From assembly GCF_021596945.1 (NCBI RefSeq), contig NZ_CP063779.1, forward strand, positions 1,835,592-1,899,591: a stretch of 64,000 nucleotides of DNA. The letters are read 5' to 3'. The notes under the pieces are model-generated. The model was not told where the DNA came from. It ran no database searches and saw only the letters and a program-made list of their open reading frames with translations. A program made the position numbers and the translations under genes. Source of the DNA: Mongoliitalea daihaiensis. GTDB taxonomy: Bacteria > Bacteroidota > Bacteroidia > Cytophagales > Cyclobacteriaceae. Below, piece after piece: positions 18,403-28,017 of this stretch; within the stretch, counting starts at the first letter, position 1, and every line of letters begins with the position of its first letter.

Positions 18403-21400
18403 GTGTCTCTATCATTGAAAGAGTTTTATGCACGTAATTCCCGCATCCTCCGTCCATTAGCTTGGGTGGTAGGAATTGTGTTGTTTTTGCATGGAGCGTT
18501 GTTTCTTAGTGCAGACTTCCTGCTTCGTAGTTACTTGAAAGAAAAAGTATTTGAAGCTTCAGAGGGAAAGTATGCCATCGAGTTTGAAAAATTCAGGATT
18601 TCACTTTTGCAGCGGGGCTTTTCTTTCCGGCAGCTAACCTTGATGCCATTGACAGATTCCTTAGAGTTTTTGTCTGAGATCCCTTTCTATCAAGCTGAAT
18701 TGCCCTACTTCAGTATCAAAGGAATCAATTACCACTTTAGAAGTAAAGAGCTGATTCTTGGAAATATTCAGTTGAAAGAGCCAGATTTGAGGGTTCGCTT
18801 TTTGACCCAGGAAGGAGAAAAAAATGAGGCTTCTCCACTGATACTATTGCAAGAGGAAATTCAGAAATCTTTCTTATCATCCACATTAAAAGATATCCGG
18901 ATCAAAAATCTTGAGGTGCTTGAGGCTGATTTTTTAATCAATAATTTTATTTCTCAGCGGGCGATTCGTGGAGAAAACTCGAGAATTTACCTTAAGGATG
19001 TGCAGCTTCTTCAAAATAGAGTTCCTGAAACCCCCTTCAATGCGGAGGGCTTTGAGTTTTCTATGGAACAATTTGAAATTTTGCTAGCGGATAGTGTTCA
19101 CCGAATATCATCCAGCTTGATTGACATATCCTCTCTCCAAGCGTTTATCAAAGCAAGCAAAATTCAAATCGAGCCTAATTTTTCCAAACCGTTGGATAGT
19201 TATTTTCAGTTGGAGTTGGATCAACTATCTCTAGCTGGTGCGGATATCAATAAATTATTTTATACGGGCGTGGTGGATATTAATTTTTTAAACGTGCAAA
19301 GGCCTTATTTTCAGCTTTATTCCACACCGAAACGGCAAGAAATAGACTTGGGGGAATTCGATCTTTATCAATTGATCGAAGGAATTTTAGAAGAAATCAA
19401 CATTCAGGATTTGCAAATTGAGGAGGGAAAGTTTACCAAACGCAATACCTACAATAGGCACCTGTACTCGCTCCATAGTGAACGGGTAAATTTCAAAATG
19501 AACCAGGTATATGTCGGTCCTGATAACAGCCGTAAGCAGGATCAGTTTTTTTATGCAACAGACGCTTCCTTGGATCTTTTTGATGTGGATGTGTATTTGG
19601 GGGATTCCCTGCATCGGGTTACGGGGGATGTAGTGCGCTTAAGTTCTTATGAAGATGAGGTTCAAATCAACGGTTTTCAACTGGGGCCCTTGGAGGGCAA
19701 GCTAACCAGTGGAGGAAATACCTTGTTGGAAATTGCTATTCCCGAATTCAGAATAGCAAAAGCAAATCTGAAGAAAATTTATCAAGAGGGAATCATTCAG
19801 GTGGAGGAATTGATGATTGATCAACCTACCATTGTTTTGAGGGATGTGCAAAACAAGGAAGATGGGGCTGCATTTGACATTGCTTCCTTGTATGAGGATT
19901 TTTTGGAAGGGATTTATATTCAACATTTGGAGTTGCGTGAGGGATCTTTGGTTGTGGATAACAATCTCCGCTCTAGGCAGGATAGCTTGTCTTTTGGCAC
20001 TATCAATCTTTCATTGGATAATTTTGCATTGGATGCAGCTACGGTTACATCCGAGTCTAGAGGGATTTTTTGGGCAGATGATATGCGATTGGAGTTTAAG
20101 GATTATGCTTTGAAGCTGTCTGATGATTTACACATGTTTTCAGCTGATCGGGTGTTGATTGACACCAAGTTGGATCGTGTATCTATCCGCGGCTTTCGAA
20201 TCCAACCCTTTGATCAGGAACGTATATCCACTATTCTGGACCGGTATGACAAAAGTACTACTTTGGATATTTTTGTCCCTGAATTTACCGCAATTGGTCT
20301 AGATATCTTCCAAGCCTATGATCAGGGGATTCTCAAGGTGAGAAGGATTGACGTGCCTTCTCCAACGATTAAAATCCATCGTCATCGCTCCCAGCAAGAT
20401 TCAGAAGAAGAAAAAGTTCAACGGGATGTACTCGAATTGCTCACTTCTTATTTTGAGTCTATTTCCATTGGTGCACTAAATGTTCAGAGAGGCAGTTTAA
20501 GTTATGAAAATTCCGTGCGGGAGCGTATGCGTACCTTTTCAGAGGAAAATATCTCCATCACTGTTAAAAACTTTTATGTAGACCGAGCTACTGAAATGGA
20601 AGGGATTGCTTCGTTGTTTTCAGAGGAAGTTGATTTGAGTTTGAATAATTATGTCTTCTCCGTGGCCAATGGAAAGTATAACATCGTGGCCGATCGTATC
20701 AATTTCAATACCTCTACGGAAGAAATTATAACTCGGAATGTGCGTCTTACCCCGAGTAGCACCACACAGGATAAAACCAAAATCTCTGCTACCATTCCTT
20801 CCCTATCCTTCAGAGGGGTAGACTTAGAGGCATTTTTGTTTGATAATGTACTTCAATTGCAAAAAGTCCGATTATTAGATTCCGAAGTGTTGATATTGAT
20901 CAATAAGGATATTGAAACGGAGGGTACGGAGTTGGCAAGAAGGGCTAGAAGAAGAGATCGTGGTCTCCCTAAAACCATTGAGCGGATCTCCATCGATACC
21001 GTCCTGACGGAGCAGTCGAGGTTTAGTCTTTCTTTCAAGGAAGGCGGCAATACGAGTAATTTGATCAATACGGGAATCAATCTTGGGATTTATGATTTCG
21101 AATTGGATTCTACTCGAGCGAAACAGGCTGATATTGCCAGTTTATTTGGAGCTTTATCCCTAGAAATGGATGAGTTTTGGTTGAATCTACCGGATAGCAT
21201 GCATCAGATTACCTTTGAAAAAGTAGAATTGGATACCCGAAGAGATGGGGTGCTCGTTTCTAATTTTAGAATAATCCCTAATGCGCTTTCGGGTAATCCC
21301 GGGAAGCCTATTTTTTCAGGACAGATTCCTGTGACACTTATTAAGATTAATTCCTTGAGTGAACTTCAGCAGTCCAAAGACTTATGGATTCGTGAACTCA

Positions 21401-22707
21401 CGCTTTTTAGGCCTGATTTGGAAATATTCACAGATACCATTCGCAATCTCAAGAGAGTGAAAGATCCTCGAGATGCTGTCAAAGAAATCATATTAGAATC
21501 ATTGCAAGTCGATGATTTTAAAATTGAACAAGGAAATATTGCCTTGATGGATAAAAATGGCGTTAAGCCTTCACAGACGCTCAAGGGATTGGATTTATTT
21601 TATGCGGGTTTTGTTTCTCCCCTCGAGGATTTAGAGCACCTGACTGTAGAGGATCTTGTCAAAGATGAGTTTTCGATTTTCCTTCCTTCCTATGAGGTTC
21701 TGATGAAAGACAGTCTTAACCGCATGAGGGTTCGAGGGCTGAGTATTCAAAATAATCGTATTCGGGTAGAGTCTTTGGACATGTTACCAACTGTTGGGAG
21801 ATTTCAGTATCATCGCAAAGTGGGGTTCCAGTCGGATGTTGCTGAAATATACTTAGAGGATGTAGAAATCTTATATCCACAATGGAAAGAGCTTTTGGAA
21901 GAGGAACGGTTGAAAGCTCACAAAATAAGTATTGGAAATGTGGATGCCCGCATATTTCGGGATAAGCGTTTCCCTAAGAAAGAGGGGATAATCCGTCCTA
22001 TGCCGCAGCTTCTGATGCAGCAAGCTGGAATAGAAGCGTATTTGGATACCTTGATTATTCAGCAGGCGTATATTGGGTACACAGAGTTTCCTGAAAAGGG
22101 AATGATCCCTGGCAATATTTATTTTTCAGATTTACAAGCATCTTTTATGCCCTTTGTATTAGCGAGGGACTCAAGTGACTTTTCTTTAGAAAAATCAGAT
22201 GTATATGCCAAAGCCTTCCTAAATGGCGTAGCGCCTATAGACCTACAGGCTAGGATGTATTACTCTTATCCCTATCCAATGGATGTGAATGTGCAATTGG
22301 GAGCCTTTGACCTGATGTCAATCAACAGTATCGTGGAAGCCAACGCGTTCGCCAAAGTACAGCGTGGTCGTATAGATGGAGGTAATTGGTCTTTTATCGC
22401 TCATGATGATTATGCGGTTGGCAACATGACCTTGCTGTACTCTGATCTCCGGGTTCAACTATTGGATGAGCGAACCTTGCAAGCGGGAAAAGGGAGGAAA
22501 AAAATCTTAACCTTTGTATTGAATGCTTTTGCTGTCAACAGCAATAATCCGCGGAAATTGTCTGGTAGAACCGTGCGCTCAAGAATCTATGAAGAACGGG
22601 ATCGGGAAAAGTTTATTTTTAACTATTGGTGGAAAACTAGCTTGAGTGGAGTCAAAGGCAGTTTAGGTCTTGGTCAGCCCACACAACCCAAGCGGAAGGA
22701 AGATTGA
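18403..22707 (+). CDS. Giant AsmA/TamB-like membrane-anchored protein with six internal repeats
   Basis: The 1434 residues start with one transmembrane helix (about 17-40) and continue as a beta-rich, mostly polar chain. That is the layout of AsmA/TamB/DUF748 proteins, which are thought to carry lipids between the two membranes. A motif of the type [L/I]-[F/Y]-x3-[I/V]-x-V-x2-[L/I]-x4-P-x3-[L/I] recurs near residues 285, 459, 638, 812, 988 and 1165, a period of about 176. A second motif (G-x-[L/F]-x3-N) follows each by some 50 residues. The start is GTG at 18403; the ATG at 18396 is in another frame. The gene stands alone and ends before the terminator at 22753. Confidence 0.7.
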   Translation: MSLSLKEFYARNSRILRPLAWVVGIVLFLHGALFLSADFLLRSYLKEKVFEASEGKYAIEFEKFRISLLQRGFSFRQLTLMPLTDSLEFLSEIPFYQAELPYFSIKGINYHFRSKELILGNIQLKEPDLRVRFLTQEGEKNEASPLILLQEEIQKSFLSSTLKDIRIKNLEVLEADFLINNFISQRAIRGENSRIYLKDVQLLQNRVPETPFNAEGFEFSMEQFEILLADSVHRISSSLIDISSLQAFIKASKIQIEPNFSKPLDSYFQLELDQLSLAGADINKLFYTGVVDINFLNVQRPYFQLYSTPKRQEIDLGEFDLYQLIEGILEEINIQDLQIEEGKFTKRNTYNRHLYSLHSERVNFKMNQVYVGPDNSRKQDQFFYATDASLDLFDVDVYLGDSLHRVTGDVVRLSSYEDEVQINGFQLGPLEGKLTSGGNTLLEIAIPEFRIAKANLKKIYQEGIIQVEELMIDQPTIVLRDVQNKEDGAAFDIASLYEDFLEGIYIQHLELREGSLVVDNNLRSRQDSLSFGTINLSLDNFALDAATVTSESRGIFWADDMRLEFKDYALKLSDDLHMFSADRVLIDTKLDRVSIRGFRIQPFDQERISTILDRYDKSTTLDIFVPEFTAIGLDIFQAYDQGILKVRRIDVPSPTIKIHRHRSQQDSEEEKVQRDVLELLTSYFESISIGALNVQRGSLSYENSVRERMRTFSEENISITVKNFYVDRATEMEGIASLFSEEVDLSLNNYVFSVANGKYNIVADRINFNTSTEEIITRNVRLTPSSTTQDKTKISATIPSLSFRGVDLEAFLFDNVLQLQKVRLLDSEVLILINKDIETEGTELARRARRRDRGLPKTIERISIDTVLTEQSRFSLSFKEGGNTSNLINTGINLGIYDFELDSTRAKQADIASLFGALSLEMDEFWLNLPDSMHQITFEKVELDTRRDGVLVSNFRIIPNALSGNPGKPIFSGQIPVTLIKINSLSELQQSKDLWIRELTLFRPDLEIFTDTIRNLKRVKDPRDAVKEIILESLQVDDFKIEQGNIALMDKNGVKPSQTLKGLDLFYAGFVSPLEDLEHLTVEDLVKDEFSIFLPSYEVLMKDSLNRMRVRGLSIQNNRIRVESLDMLPTVGRFQYHRKVGFQSDVAEIYLEDVEILYPQWKELLEEERLKAHKISIGNVDARIFRDKRFPKKEGIIRPMPQLLMQQAGIEAYLDTLIIQQAYIGYTEFPEKGMIPGNIYFSDLQASFMPFVLARDSSDFSLEKSDVYAKAFLNGVAPIDLQARMYYSYPYPMDVNVQLGAFDLMSINSIVEANAFAKVQRGRIDGGNWSFIAHDDYAVGNMTLLYSDLRVQLLDERTLQAGKGRKKILTFVLNAFAVNSNNPRKLSGRTVRSRIYEERDREKFIFNYWWKTSLSGVKGSLGLGQPTQPKRKED

Positions 22708-22752
22708 TAATGCCACTGGTATATTCAAGTCTCTTGTGATGTTTTTAACTAT

Positions 22753-22784
22753 AAAAGCCCCCATATTGGACTGGGGGCTTTTGT
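22753..22784. terminator. Bidirectional terminator between the AsmA-like gene and lysC
   Basis: AAAAGCCCCC (22753-22762) and GGGGGCTTTT (22773-22782) form a perfect 10-bp stem with As on one side and Ts on the other, between two convergent genes. Confidence 0.88.
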
Positions 22785-22818
22785 ATAACTTGTTTTTAAT
22801 GGTGGATTTCGGATTTAC

Positions 22819-24141
22819 TTACTTCCAATCAAATAGTCCTTCGTTTAAGCTTCTGAGGGCATCATTTTTAAATGTCGCATCCAAGAGTAAGGACACATTG
22901 TGTCTGCTGCCACCATAGGACACCATACGTACAGGGAAGTCAGTCAAGCAATTCATGACATGAGCAACCGTACCTTTGGATTCAGCGATCAAGTTGCCAA
23001 CGATAGAAACAATTGCCTGATTTGTATCCACTTCCACATGTCCTAATTTTTCCAATTCTTGGAGAATTTCTTTCAAATGGGACAGGTCATCAATGGTGAC
23101 AGATACAGCTACTTCGGAAGTAGTAATCATATCAATGGAGGTTTTGTATCGCTCAAAAACTTCAAATACCTTTCGTAAGAAACCATAAGCTAATAGCATT
23201 CGGCTGGATTTGATTTTGATGGCAGTGATTCCGTCTTTGGCAGCGATGGCTTTTACACCAGATCCTTGTTCTTTGGCGGTAATGGTGGTACCCACAGCAT
23301 CCGGTTCCATGGTATTGAGGAGTTTGACCGGGATATTAAATTTCTGTGCAGGCCATATGGATGCAGGATGGAGTATTTTAGCGCCAAAATAGGCCAACTC
23401 CGCTGCCTCATCGAAAGATAATTGCGCTATTGGACGAGTTTTGTCTACGATTCTCGGATCGTTATTATGCATGCCGTCTATGTCCGTCCAGATTTCCACG
23501 ACTTCTGCATTGATGGCTGCTCCCATCAAGGAGGCAGAATAATCCGATCCGCCGCGCTTCAAGTTATCGACTTCATTGCGGTGATTTTTGCAGATGTAGC
23601 CCTGCGTGATAAAGATTCTGTCTTGAGGAAAATTGCCCAAGATGTTTTTCAATTTATCCTTGATTTTAGGCAATTCTGGCTCATGATTCTCATCAATACT
23701 CATGAAGTCCAAGGCTGGTAAAAATACCGCAGGAACGTCTAATTCCTGTAAGAGCGTGTAAAATAACTTGGTAGAAAGCAATTCACCTTGAGCGAGAATG
23801 TCCCGGTTGATGGCTTCATTGAAAGATATTTTTAGGATGATATTCAGAAACTCAAAATGTTCCTGAATAATTTTTTCAGCCTTCTTACGTGCTGCTGCTG
23901 TTTCGAGCAACTCTTGGTAAAATGTCAGGTAGTGCTTATAAAGTGCATCGATCCGCTCCTTAGCTAAGTCTTTTTTGGCTTCAGCGAGGGCTTCTCCGAT
24001 TCCTACCAATGCATTGGTGGTACCGGAAAGTGCGGAAAGTACCACTATCTTTTTTTGATTATCGCGGGTAATTAAGTCTTTTACCTGATGCATGCGTTCG
24101 GGCTTTCCAACAGAGGTTCCCCCGAATTTCATTATTTTCAT
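22819..24141 (-). CDS. lysC: Aspartate kinase (monofunctional)
   Basis: It phosphorylates aspartate, the first step to lysine, threonine, methionine and diaminopimelate. The 440 residues begin with the kinase signature MKIMKFGGTSVGKPE. The amino-acid kinase domain runs to about 290, with the substrate block GGSDYSASLMGAAI near residue 198 and ELAYFGAKILHPASI near 250. Two ACT regulatory domains follow (about 305-440), which suggests feedback inhibition. Threonine synthase, later in the same pathway, is at the right end of the window but not in an operon with it. Confidence 0.95.
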   Translation of the reverse strand: MKIMKFGGTSVGKPERMHQVKDLITRDNQKKIVVLSALSGTTNALVGIGEALAEAKKDLAKERIDALYKHYLTFYQELLETAAARKKAEKIIQEHFEFLNIILKISFNEAINRDILAQGELLSTKLFYTLLQELDVPAVFLPALDFMSIDENHEPELPKIKDKLKNILGNFPQDRIFITQGYICKNHRNEVDNLKRGGSDYSASLMGAAINAEVVEIWTDIDGMHNNDPRIVDKTRPIAQLSFDEAAELAYFGAKILHPASIWPAQKFNIPVKLLNTMEPDAVGTTITAKEQGSGVKAIAAKDGITAIKIKSSRMLLAYGFLRKVFEVFERYKTSIDMITTSEVAVSVTIDDLSHLKEILQELEKLGHVEVDTNQAIVSIVGNLIAESKGTVAHVMNCLTDFPVRMVSYGGSRHNVSLLLDATFKNDALRSLNEGLFDWK

Positions 24142-24253
24142 TGTGTGTAAGGTTTGAGTTGCTAAGGTTTTGCTGCTTAATTCTAATGTGTAACCATAAC
24201 GGAGAGCTGACCGCTACTGATTGGATTTGGGACTAATTTTTTTTAGCCTTTAC

Positions 24254-24730
24254 TTAAAATCCAAGCATTTTAATAGCGGTAATTGCTGCTTCATCTCCTT
24301 TGTTCCCATGTTTGCCTCCCGCTCTGTCCAAGGCTTGTTGCATGGTGTCAGGGGTCAAAACTCCAAATATCACCGGTTTGTTATACTTCAAGCCAACATT
24401 CGTAATTCCATGTGCCACGGCATCGCAAATAAAGTCGAAGTGACGAGTTTCGCCCTGAATGACACAACCTAAGCAGATCACTGCATCTATCTCTTCTTCT
24501 GCTGCAAGCCATTGTGCACCTAATGTAAGCTCGAAAGAACCGGGTACATCTTTTCTGTAAATATTTGATTTCTGAGCTCCATGAGCCAACAGGGTTTCAA
24601 GGGCACCATCAAACAATGCTCCTGTAATTTGATCATTCCATTCAGACACTACAATACCAAATTTCTTATGGGAGATATCCGGAAGGTTATGGGTGCTGTA
24701 TTCGCTGAGACTTTTTAAGGATGTAGCCAT
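24254..24730 (-). CDS. ribH: 6,7-dimethyl-8-ribityllumazine synthase
   Basis: It condenses the ribityl-aminopyrimidine with dihydroxybutanone phosphate in riboflavin synthesis. The 158 residues match the family and show IVVSEWNDQITGALFDGA near residue 26, GAQWLAAEEEIDAVICLGCVI in the middle and the catalytic histidine in GETRHFDF. The gene follows the TPR gene at 24815 in the same direction, an arrangement common in Bacteroidota, but a terminator separates the two, so ribH probably also has its own promoter. Confidence 0.95.
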   Translation of the reverse strand: MATSLKSLSEYSTHNLPDISHKKFGIVVSEWNDQITGALFDGALETLLAHGAQKSNIYRKDVPGSFELTLGAQWLAAEEEIDAVICLGCVIQGETRHFDFICDAVAHGITNVGLKYNKPVIFGVLTPDTMQQALDRAGGKHGNKGDEAAITAIKMLGF

Positions 24731-24756
24731 GAGTGTTAAATGTTTATAGAGGTTTT

Positions 24757-24792
24757 AAAACAAAAAGAGTAAGACCGGAGGCCTTACTCTTC
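24757..24792 (-). terminator. Terminator of the TPR-protein gene
   Basis: On the minus strand AAGAGTAAG and CTTACTCTT pair around GCCTCCGGT and are followed by TTTGTTTT (plus-strand arms 24765-24773 and 24783-24791). Confidence 0.78.
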
Positions 24793-24814
24793 ATGGATGT
24801 ATGCAAAACAAGCA

Positions 24815-25525
24815 TCACTTAGAAGCAAGGCCTTCCAAACGAGCTTTATGTTTTCTAGCGTTGGTAAATTCGAAAGATTCAAAATATTTCTCTTCGATTT
24901 CGTTGTAAGTTTTAATCGCATTAGCAACATCTCCCGCTTCTTCGTAAGCGATCGCTAATTTGTTCAGATAACGAGGAGCAAAGAATTTATTTTCTTTGTG
25001 ATTCACTGCTTTTTTGTAGTTGGCTATCGCGTCAGATGTATTGCCTAATTCTAGGTATGCATCGCCTAGCAATCCAAAAGCTCTTGCTTGCACAAAATAA
25101 TCACTTGCTGAGAATTTTTTCAAGTGGTCAATCGCTTTTTGGAAGTTACCCTCTGAAAGATAAATTGATCCAATGTAGAAATGTGCTAAGTTAGCAGCAT
25201 CTGTTCTTCCGTAGGAATCTACAATTTTCAGGAATCCTGCATTGGAACCATCCCCATTCAGAGCTAAATCGGTTTCATCTTGCTCAAAATAGTAGACCGC
25301 TTGGAACATTTCTGCTTGTGCTTTTTTGTCCTGATTTTGGGTATTAATCTGCATAAACAGCACACCCGCGATGATCAGTATGATCACTGCGATCAGTCCT
25401 CCTACCAATTTTGTATTTTCTCGTACAAAAGCTTCGCCTTTTTCCAGTCTACCTTTAATTTCTTCAGGGTTTTCTAGTAATTCGTATTCAACTTCAGCAG
25501 CTTTTTTAGTGTCTTTCTTAGCCAT
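24815..25525 (-). CDS. Membrane-anchored tetratricopeptide (TPR) protein
   Basis: The 236 residues have a cytoplasmic N-terminus (about 1-45, Lys/Glu-rich), one transmembrane helix (about 48-66: GLIAVIILIIAGVLFMQ) and four or so TPR units in the C-terminal part (for example FYIGSIYLSEGNFQKAIDHL and DAYLELGNTSDAIANYKKAV). The organisation recalls YfgM/Tol-Pal-type helper proteins that bind partners at the membrane surface; no substrate is known. A longer frame could start at 25597, but it would run through the promoter at 25546-25575, so I chose the ATG at 25525. Confidence 0.85.
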   Translation of the reverse strand: MAKKDTKKAAEVEYELLENPEEIKGRLEKGEAFVRENTKLVGGLIAVIILIIAGVLFMQINTQNQDKKAQAEMFQAVYYFEQDETDLALNGDGSNAGFLKIVDSYGRTDAANLAHFYIGSIYLSEGNFQKAIDHLKKFSASDYFVQARAFGLLGDAYLELGNTSDAIANYKKAVNHKENKFFAPRYLNKLAIAYEEAGDVANAIKTYNEIEEKYFESFEFTNARKHKARLEGLASK

Positions 25526-25545
25526 TATTTCTAATTTTTCGCCCG

Positions 25546-25575
25546 CAAATATAAGGCTTTTACTTAATTCCCAAA
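25546..25575 (-). promoter_or_regulatory. Consensus Bacteroidota promoter for the TPR gene
   Basis: On the minus strand TTTG (plus 25572-25575), an 18-base spacer and TATATTTG (plus 25546-25553), about 20 bases before the chosen ATG. Both boxes match the consensus. Confidence 0.75.
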
Positions 25576-25583
25576 TACTAACA

Positions 25584-25628
25584 AAAAAATCAGTCATGTG
25601 TATTTTTCATACACGATGACTGATTTTC
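25584..25628 (-). terminator. Terminator of pdhA
   Basis: A long hairpin, AAAATCAGTCA...TGTA / TACA...TGACTGATTTT, with a small internal bulge and Ts at the minus-strand 3' side, just after the pdhA stop. Confidence 0.8.
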
Positions 25629-25643
25629 ATTTATTGATTGCAA

Positions 25644-26663
25644 TTATTCCATCACAAAAGGATAATCTTCCTGTATGTAGACGTCATTAAAGGCGTCCTG
25701 ACCATCAGGCCAAGGAGATTTTTCAGCAAATTTTACAGAATCATCCACTTGTTTTTTCACTCGTGCATCAATTTCTTTGATTTCTTCTGCTGTCAAAATA
25801 TTATTTTCAACAATAGTAGCTTTTACTTGCTCCACAGGATCTCGTTGCTTGTATTCCTCTACCTCTTCACGAGTTCTGTACTTCTGAGGATCTGACATGG
25901 AGTGCCCTTTGTAGCGGTAAGTTCTGAATTCCAATAAAGTTGGACCATCGCCTCTACGTGCCCTATCGGCTGCTTCAGCTACAGATTCGTGCACAGCCTC
26001 TACATTCATTCCATCCACAGGGAAGGAAGGCATGTCGTAAGCTTCCCCGATTTTATACAATTCGGTAACATTGGAAGTTCTCGCTACGGAAGTACCCATG
26101 GCATATCCATTGTTTTCAATGACGAAAATCACTGGCACTTTGTACAACATGGCCAAGTTGAAGGCTTCGTGTACCGCACCCTGTCTCACGGCTCCGTCAC
26201 CCATGTAGCAGATACACAGGTTTTTGGTGCCCTGGTATTTTTCGGCAAAGCCAATACCTAGGCCCATAGGAACTTGTGCACCTACGATACCATGACCACC
26301 CATGAAGTTTCTTTCTTTGTCGAAAATGTGCATGGAACCACCTTTACCTTTGGTAGTACCGGTAGCTTTTCCGTACAATTCTGCCATCACAGCTCCTGGA
26401 TCCGTGCCCAAGCCTAGTGGATGAGCGTGGTCACGATAAGCCGTAATCCATTTATCGTCCTTGGTCAAAGCAGTGATTGCGCCGGAGGCACAGGCCTCCT
26501 GACCGATGTATAAATGACAGAATCCTCTGATTTTTTGCTGTCCATAAAGCTGACCTGCTTTCTCCTCAAACCTTCTCATCAACAGCATACTTTCGTACCA
26601 GTATGCGTAGGTCTCTTTGGAATATTTCGCTTTTGCTTTGGTAGCAGTACTCTTCTTTGCCAT
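25644..26663 (-). CDS. pdhA: Pyruvate dehydrogenase E1 component, alpha subunit
   Basis: With the beta subunit it decarboxylates pyruvate and transfers the acetyl group to lipoyl-E2. The 339 residues show the E1 alpha start (WYESMLLMRRFEEKAGQLY), GFCHLYIGQEACASGA, the Mg/ThDP site GDGAVRQGAVHEAFNLA near residue 165, and the phosphorylation-loop-like region YRYKGHSMSDPQKYRTREE near 260. No beta subunit or E2 gene is next to it, so the complex is encoded at scattered sites. It has its own promoter candidate (26697) and terminator. Confidence 0.95.
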   Translation of the reverse strand: MAKKSTATKAKAKYSKETYAYWYESMLLMRRFEEKAGQLYGQQKIRGFCHLYIGQEACASGAITALTKDDKWITAYRDHAHPLGLGTDPGAVMAELYGKATGTTKGKGGSMHIFDKERNFMGGHGIVGAQVPMGLGIGFAEKYQGTKNLCICYMGDGAVRQGAVHEAFNLAMLYKVPVIFVIENNGYAMGTSVARTSNVTELYKIGEAYDMPSFPVDGMNVEAVHESVAEAADRARRGDGPTLLEFRTYRYKGHSMSDPQKYRTREEVEEYKQRDPVEQVKATIVENNILTAEEIKEIDARVKKQVDDSVKFAEKSPWPDGQDAFNDVYIQEDYPFVME

Positions 26664-26696
26664 ATCAATTCAAGTAAAATATGCTAATTTAGGCCT

Positions 26697-26704
26697 CAAA
26701 TATA
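26697..26704 (-). promoter_or_regulatory. Candidate -7 element for pdhA
   Basis: TATATTTG on the minus strand, 33 bases before the pdhA start codon; no TTTG is found at the expected -33 position. Confidence 0.45.
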
Positions 26705-26768
26705 ATCAATTGGACTGAATTTTAAGACCAGTTGCGAAAATAGTCAAAATACCTAGCGTACACACACA

Positions 26769-27869
26769 ATGCATCTCAAAAATCTGAAATTGCTGCAATT
26801 TAAAAATTATGCCAAGGCAGAATTCCAGTTTTCTTCGGAGATCAATTGCTTGGTGGGGAAAAATGGCAGTGGCAAAACCAATATCTTGGATGCCATCCAC
26901 TACCTCTGCCTGACCAAATCGGCTATTAATGGAGCTGATTCCCTAGCAGTGCAGCATGGATTGGATTTTTTTACACTCATGGGGGATTTTGAGCGGGAAG
27001 GAAAATCCTTGGAAGTACGATGTGTGGTAGAATCGGGAAAGAAAAAGCAATTGCTTCAAAATGGGAAGGCCATAGAGAAGATGAGTGAACATGTGGGTCT
27101 GCTTCCCATTGTCCTCATCGCTCCGGATGATACGCGACTGATCAGCGAAGGGAGTGAAGATCGCAGGCGCTTTTTTGATTCCATGCTCTGTCAGCTGGAT
27201 CGGCAGTACATGGATCAGTTGGTCCGCTATCAACATTTTTTGAAGCAACGCAATGCGCTGATCAAACTGTTTGCCGATAAGGGAAAGTGGCAGGAGGAAT
27301 TGATGGAGCCCTATAACCGGGAATTGATCCAAGGGTCGAAAGTATTGGCAGCCAAGCGGCGGTCTTTTGTGGACGAATACAGTCCCTTATTGGTGGATTA
27401 TTACAGCTTTATTTCCGATGCACAGGAACCTGTCAGCATCAGCTATGAAACCCAGTGCTTGGAAGAGGATTTTGATACAGCTTTTCGGGCAGCAGCGTCC
27501 AAGGATTTTGTTTTGAAAAGAAGTACGATGGGTATCCATAAGGATGATTTTGTTTTTCAGATTGGAGGATATCCTATCAAAAAGTTTGGTTCTCAGGGAC
27601 AGCAGAAATCATTTGTGATAGGCTTGAAGCTGGCCCAGTTTCAGGTATTCCACGCACATTTGCAGGTAAAGCCCTTGTTGTTGTTGGATGATATTTTTGA
27701 TAAGCTGGATGATGGCCGGATATCCCAATTGATGCAATTGGTGGCAGACCATGCTTTTGGGCAATTGTTTATCACCGATGCTCGCCCGGAGCGTTCTAAA
27801 GAGATACTCAAAGGGGTAGATGCGGAATGTGTGTTTTTTGAGTTGGGGCCAGCCTATCATGAGCGGTGA
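26769..27869 (+). CDS. recF: DNA replication/repair ATPase RecF
   Basis: RecF is an SMC-like ATPase that helps load RecA at single-strand gaps. In 366 residues it has the Walker A motif GKNGSGKT (30-37), the ABC signature FGSQGQQKSF near 277 and Walker B LLLLDDIFDKLD near 303. It is divergent from pdhA; dnaA, dnaN and gyrB, its partners in many bacteria, are absent here, as is usual in Bacteroidota. Confidence 0.95.
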   Translation: MHLKNLKLLQFKNYAKAEFQFSSEINCLVGKNGSGKTNILDAIHYLCLTKSAINGADSLAVQHGLDFFTLMGDFEREGKSLEVRCVVESGKKKQLLQNGKAIEKMSEHVGLLPIVLIAPDDTRLISEGSEDRRRFFDSMLCQLDRQYMDQLVRYQHFLKQRNALIKLFADKGKWQEELMEPYNRELIQGSKVLAAKRRSFVDEYSPLLVDYYSFISDAQEPVSISYETQCLEEDFDTAFRAAASKDFVLKRSTMGIHKDDFVFQIGGYPIKKFGSQGQQKSFVIGLKLAQFQVFHAHLQVKPLLLLDDIFDKLDDGRISQLMQLVADHAFGQLFITDARPERSKEILKGVDAECVFFELGPAYHER

Positions 27870-28017
27870 TGACTACAGGATGTTGTTTGTTTTAATGTTT
27901 TTTTACGGAAAGTCCGTTTCTTTTGCTACATCTTCTCATATCTTGCTTGTGCATACTATCTTTCAACTCAGCTAGTATATCCTATTTCAGGTTCATCGAT
28001 TTATCATAAAATTTCTG

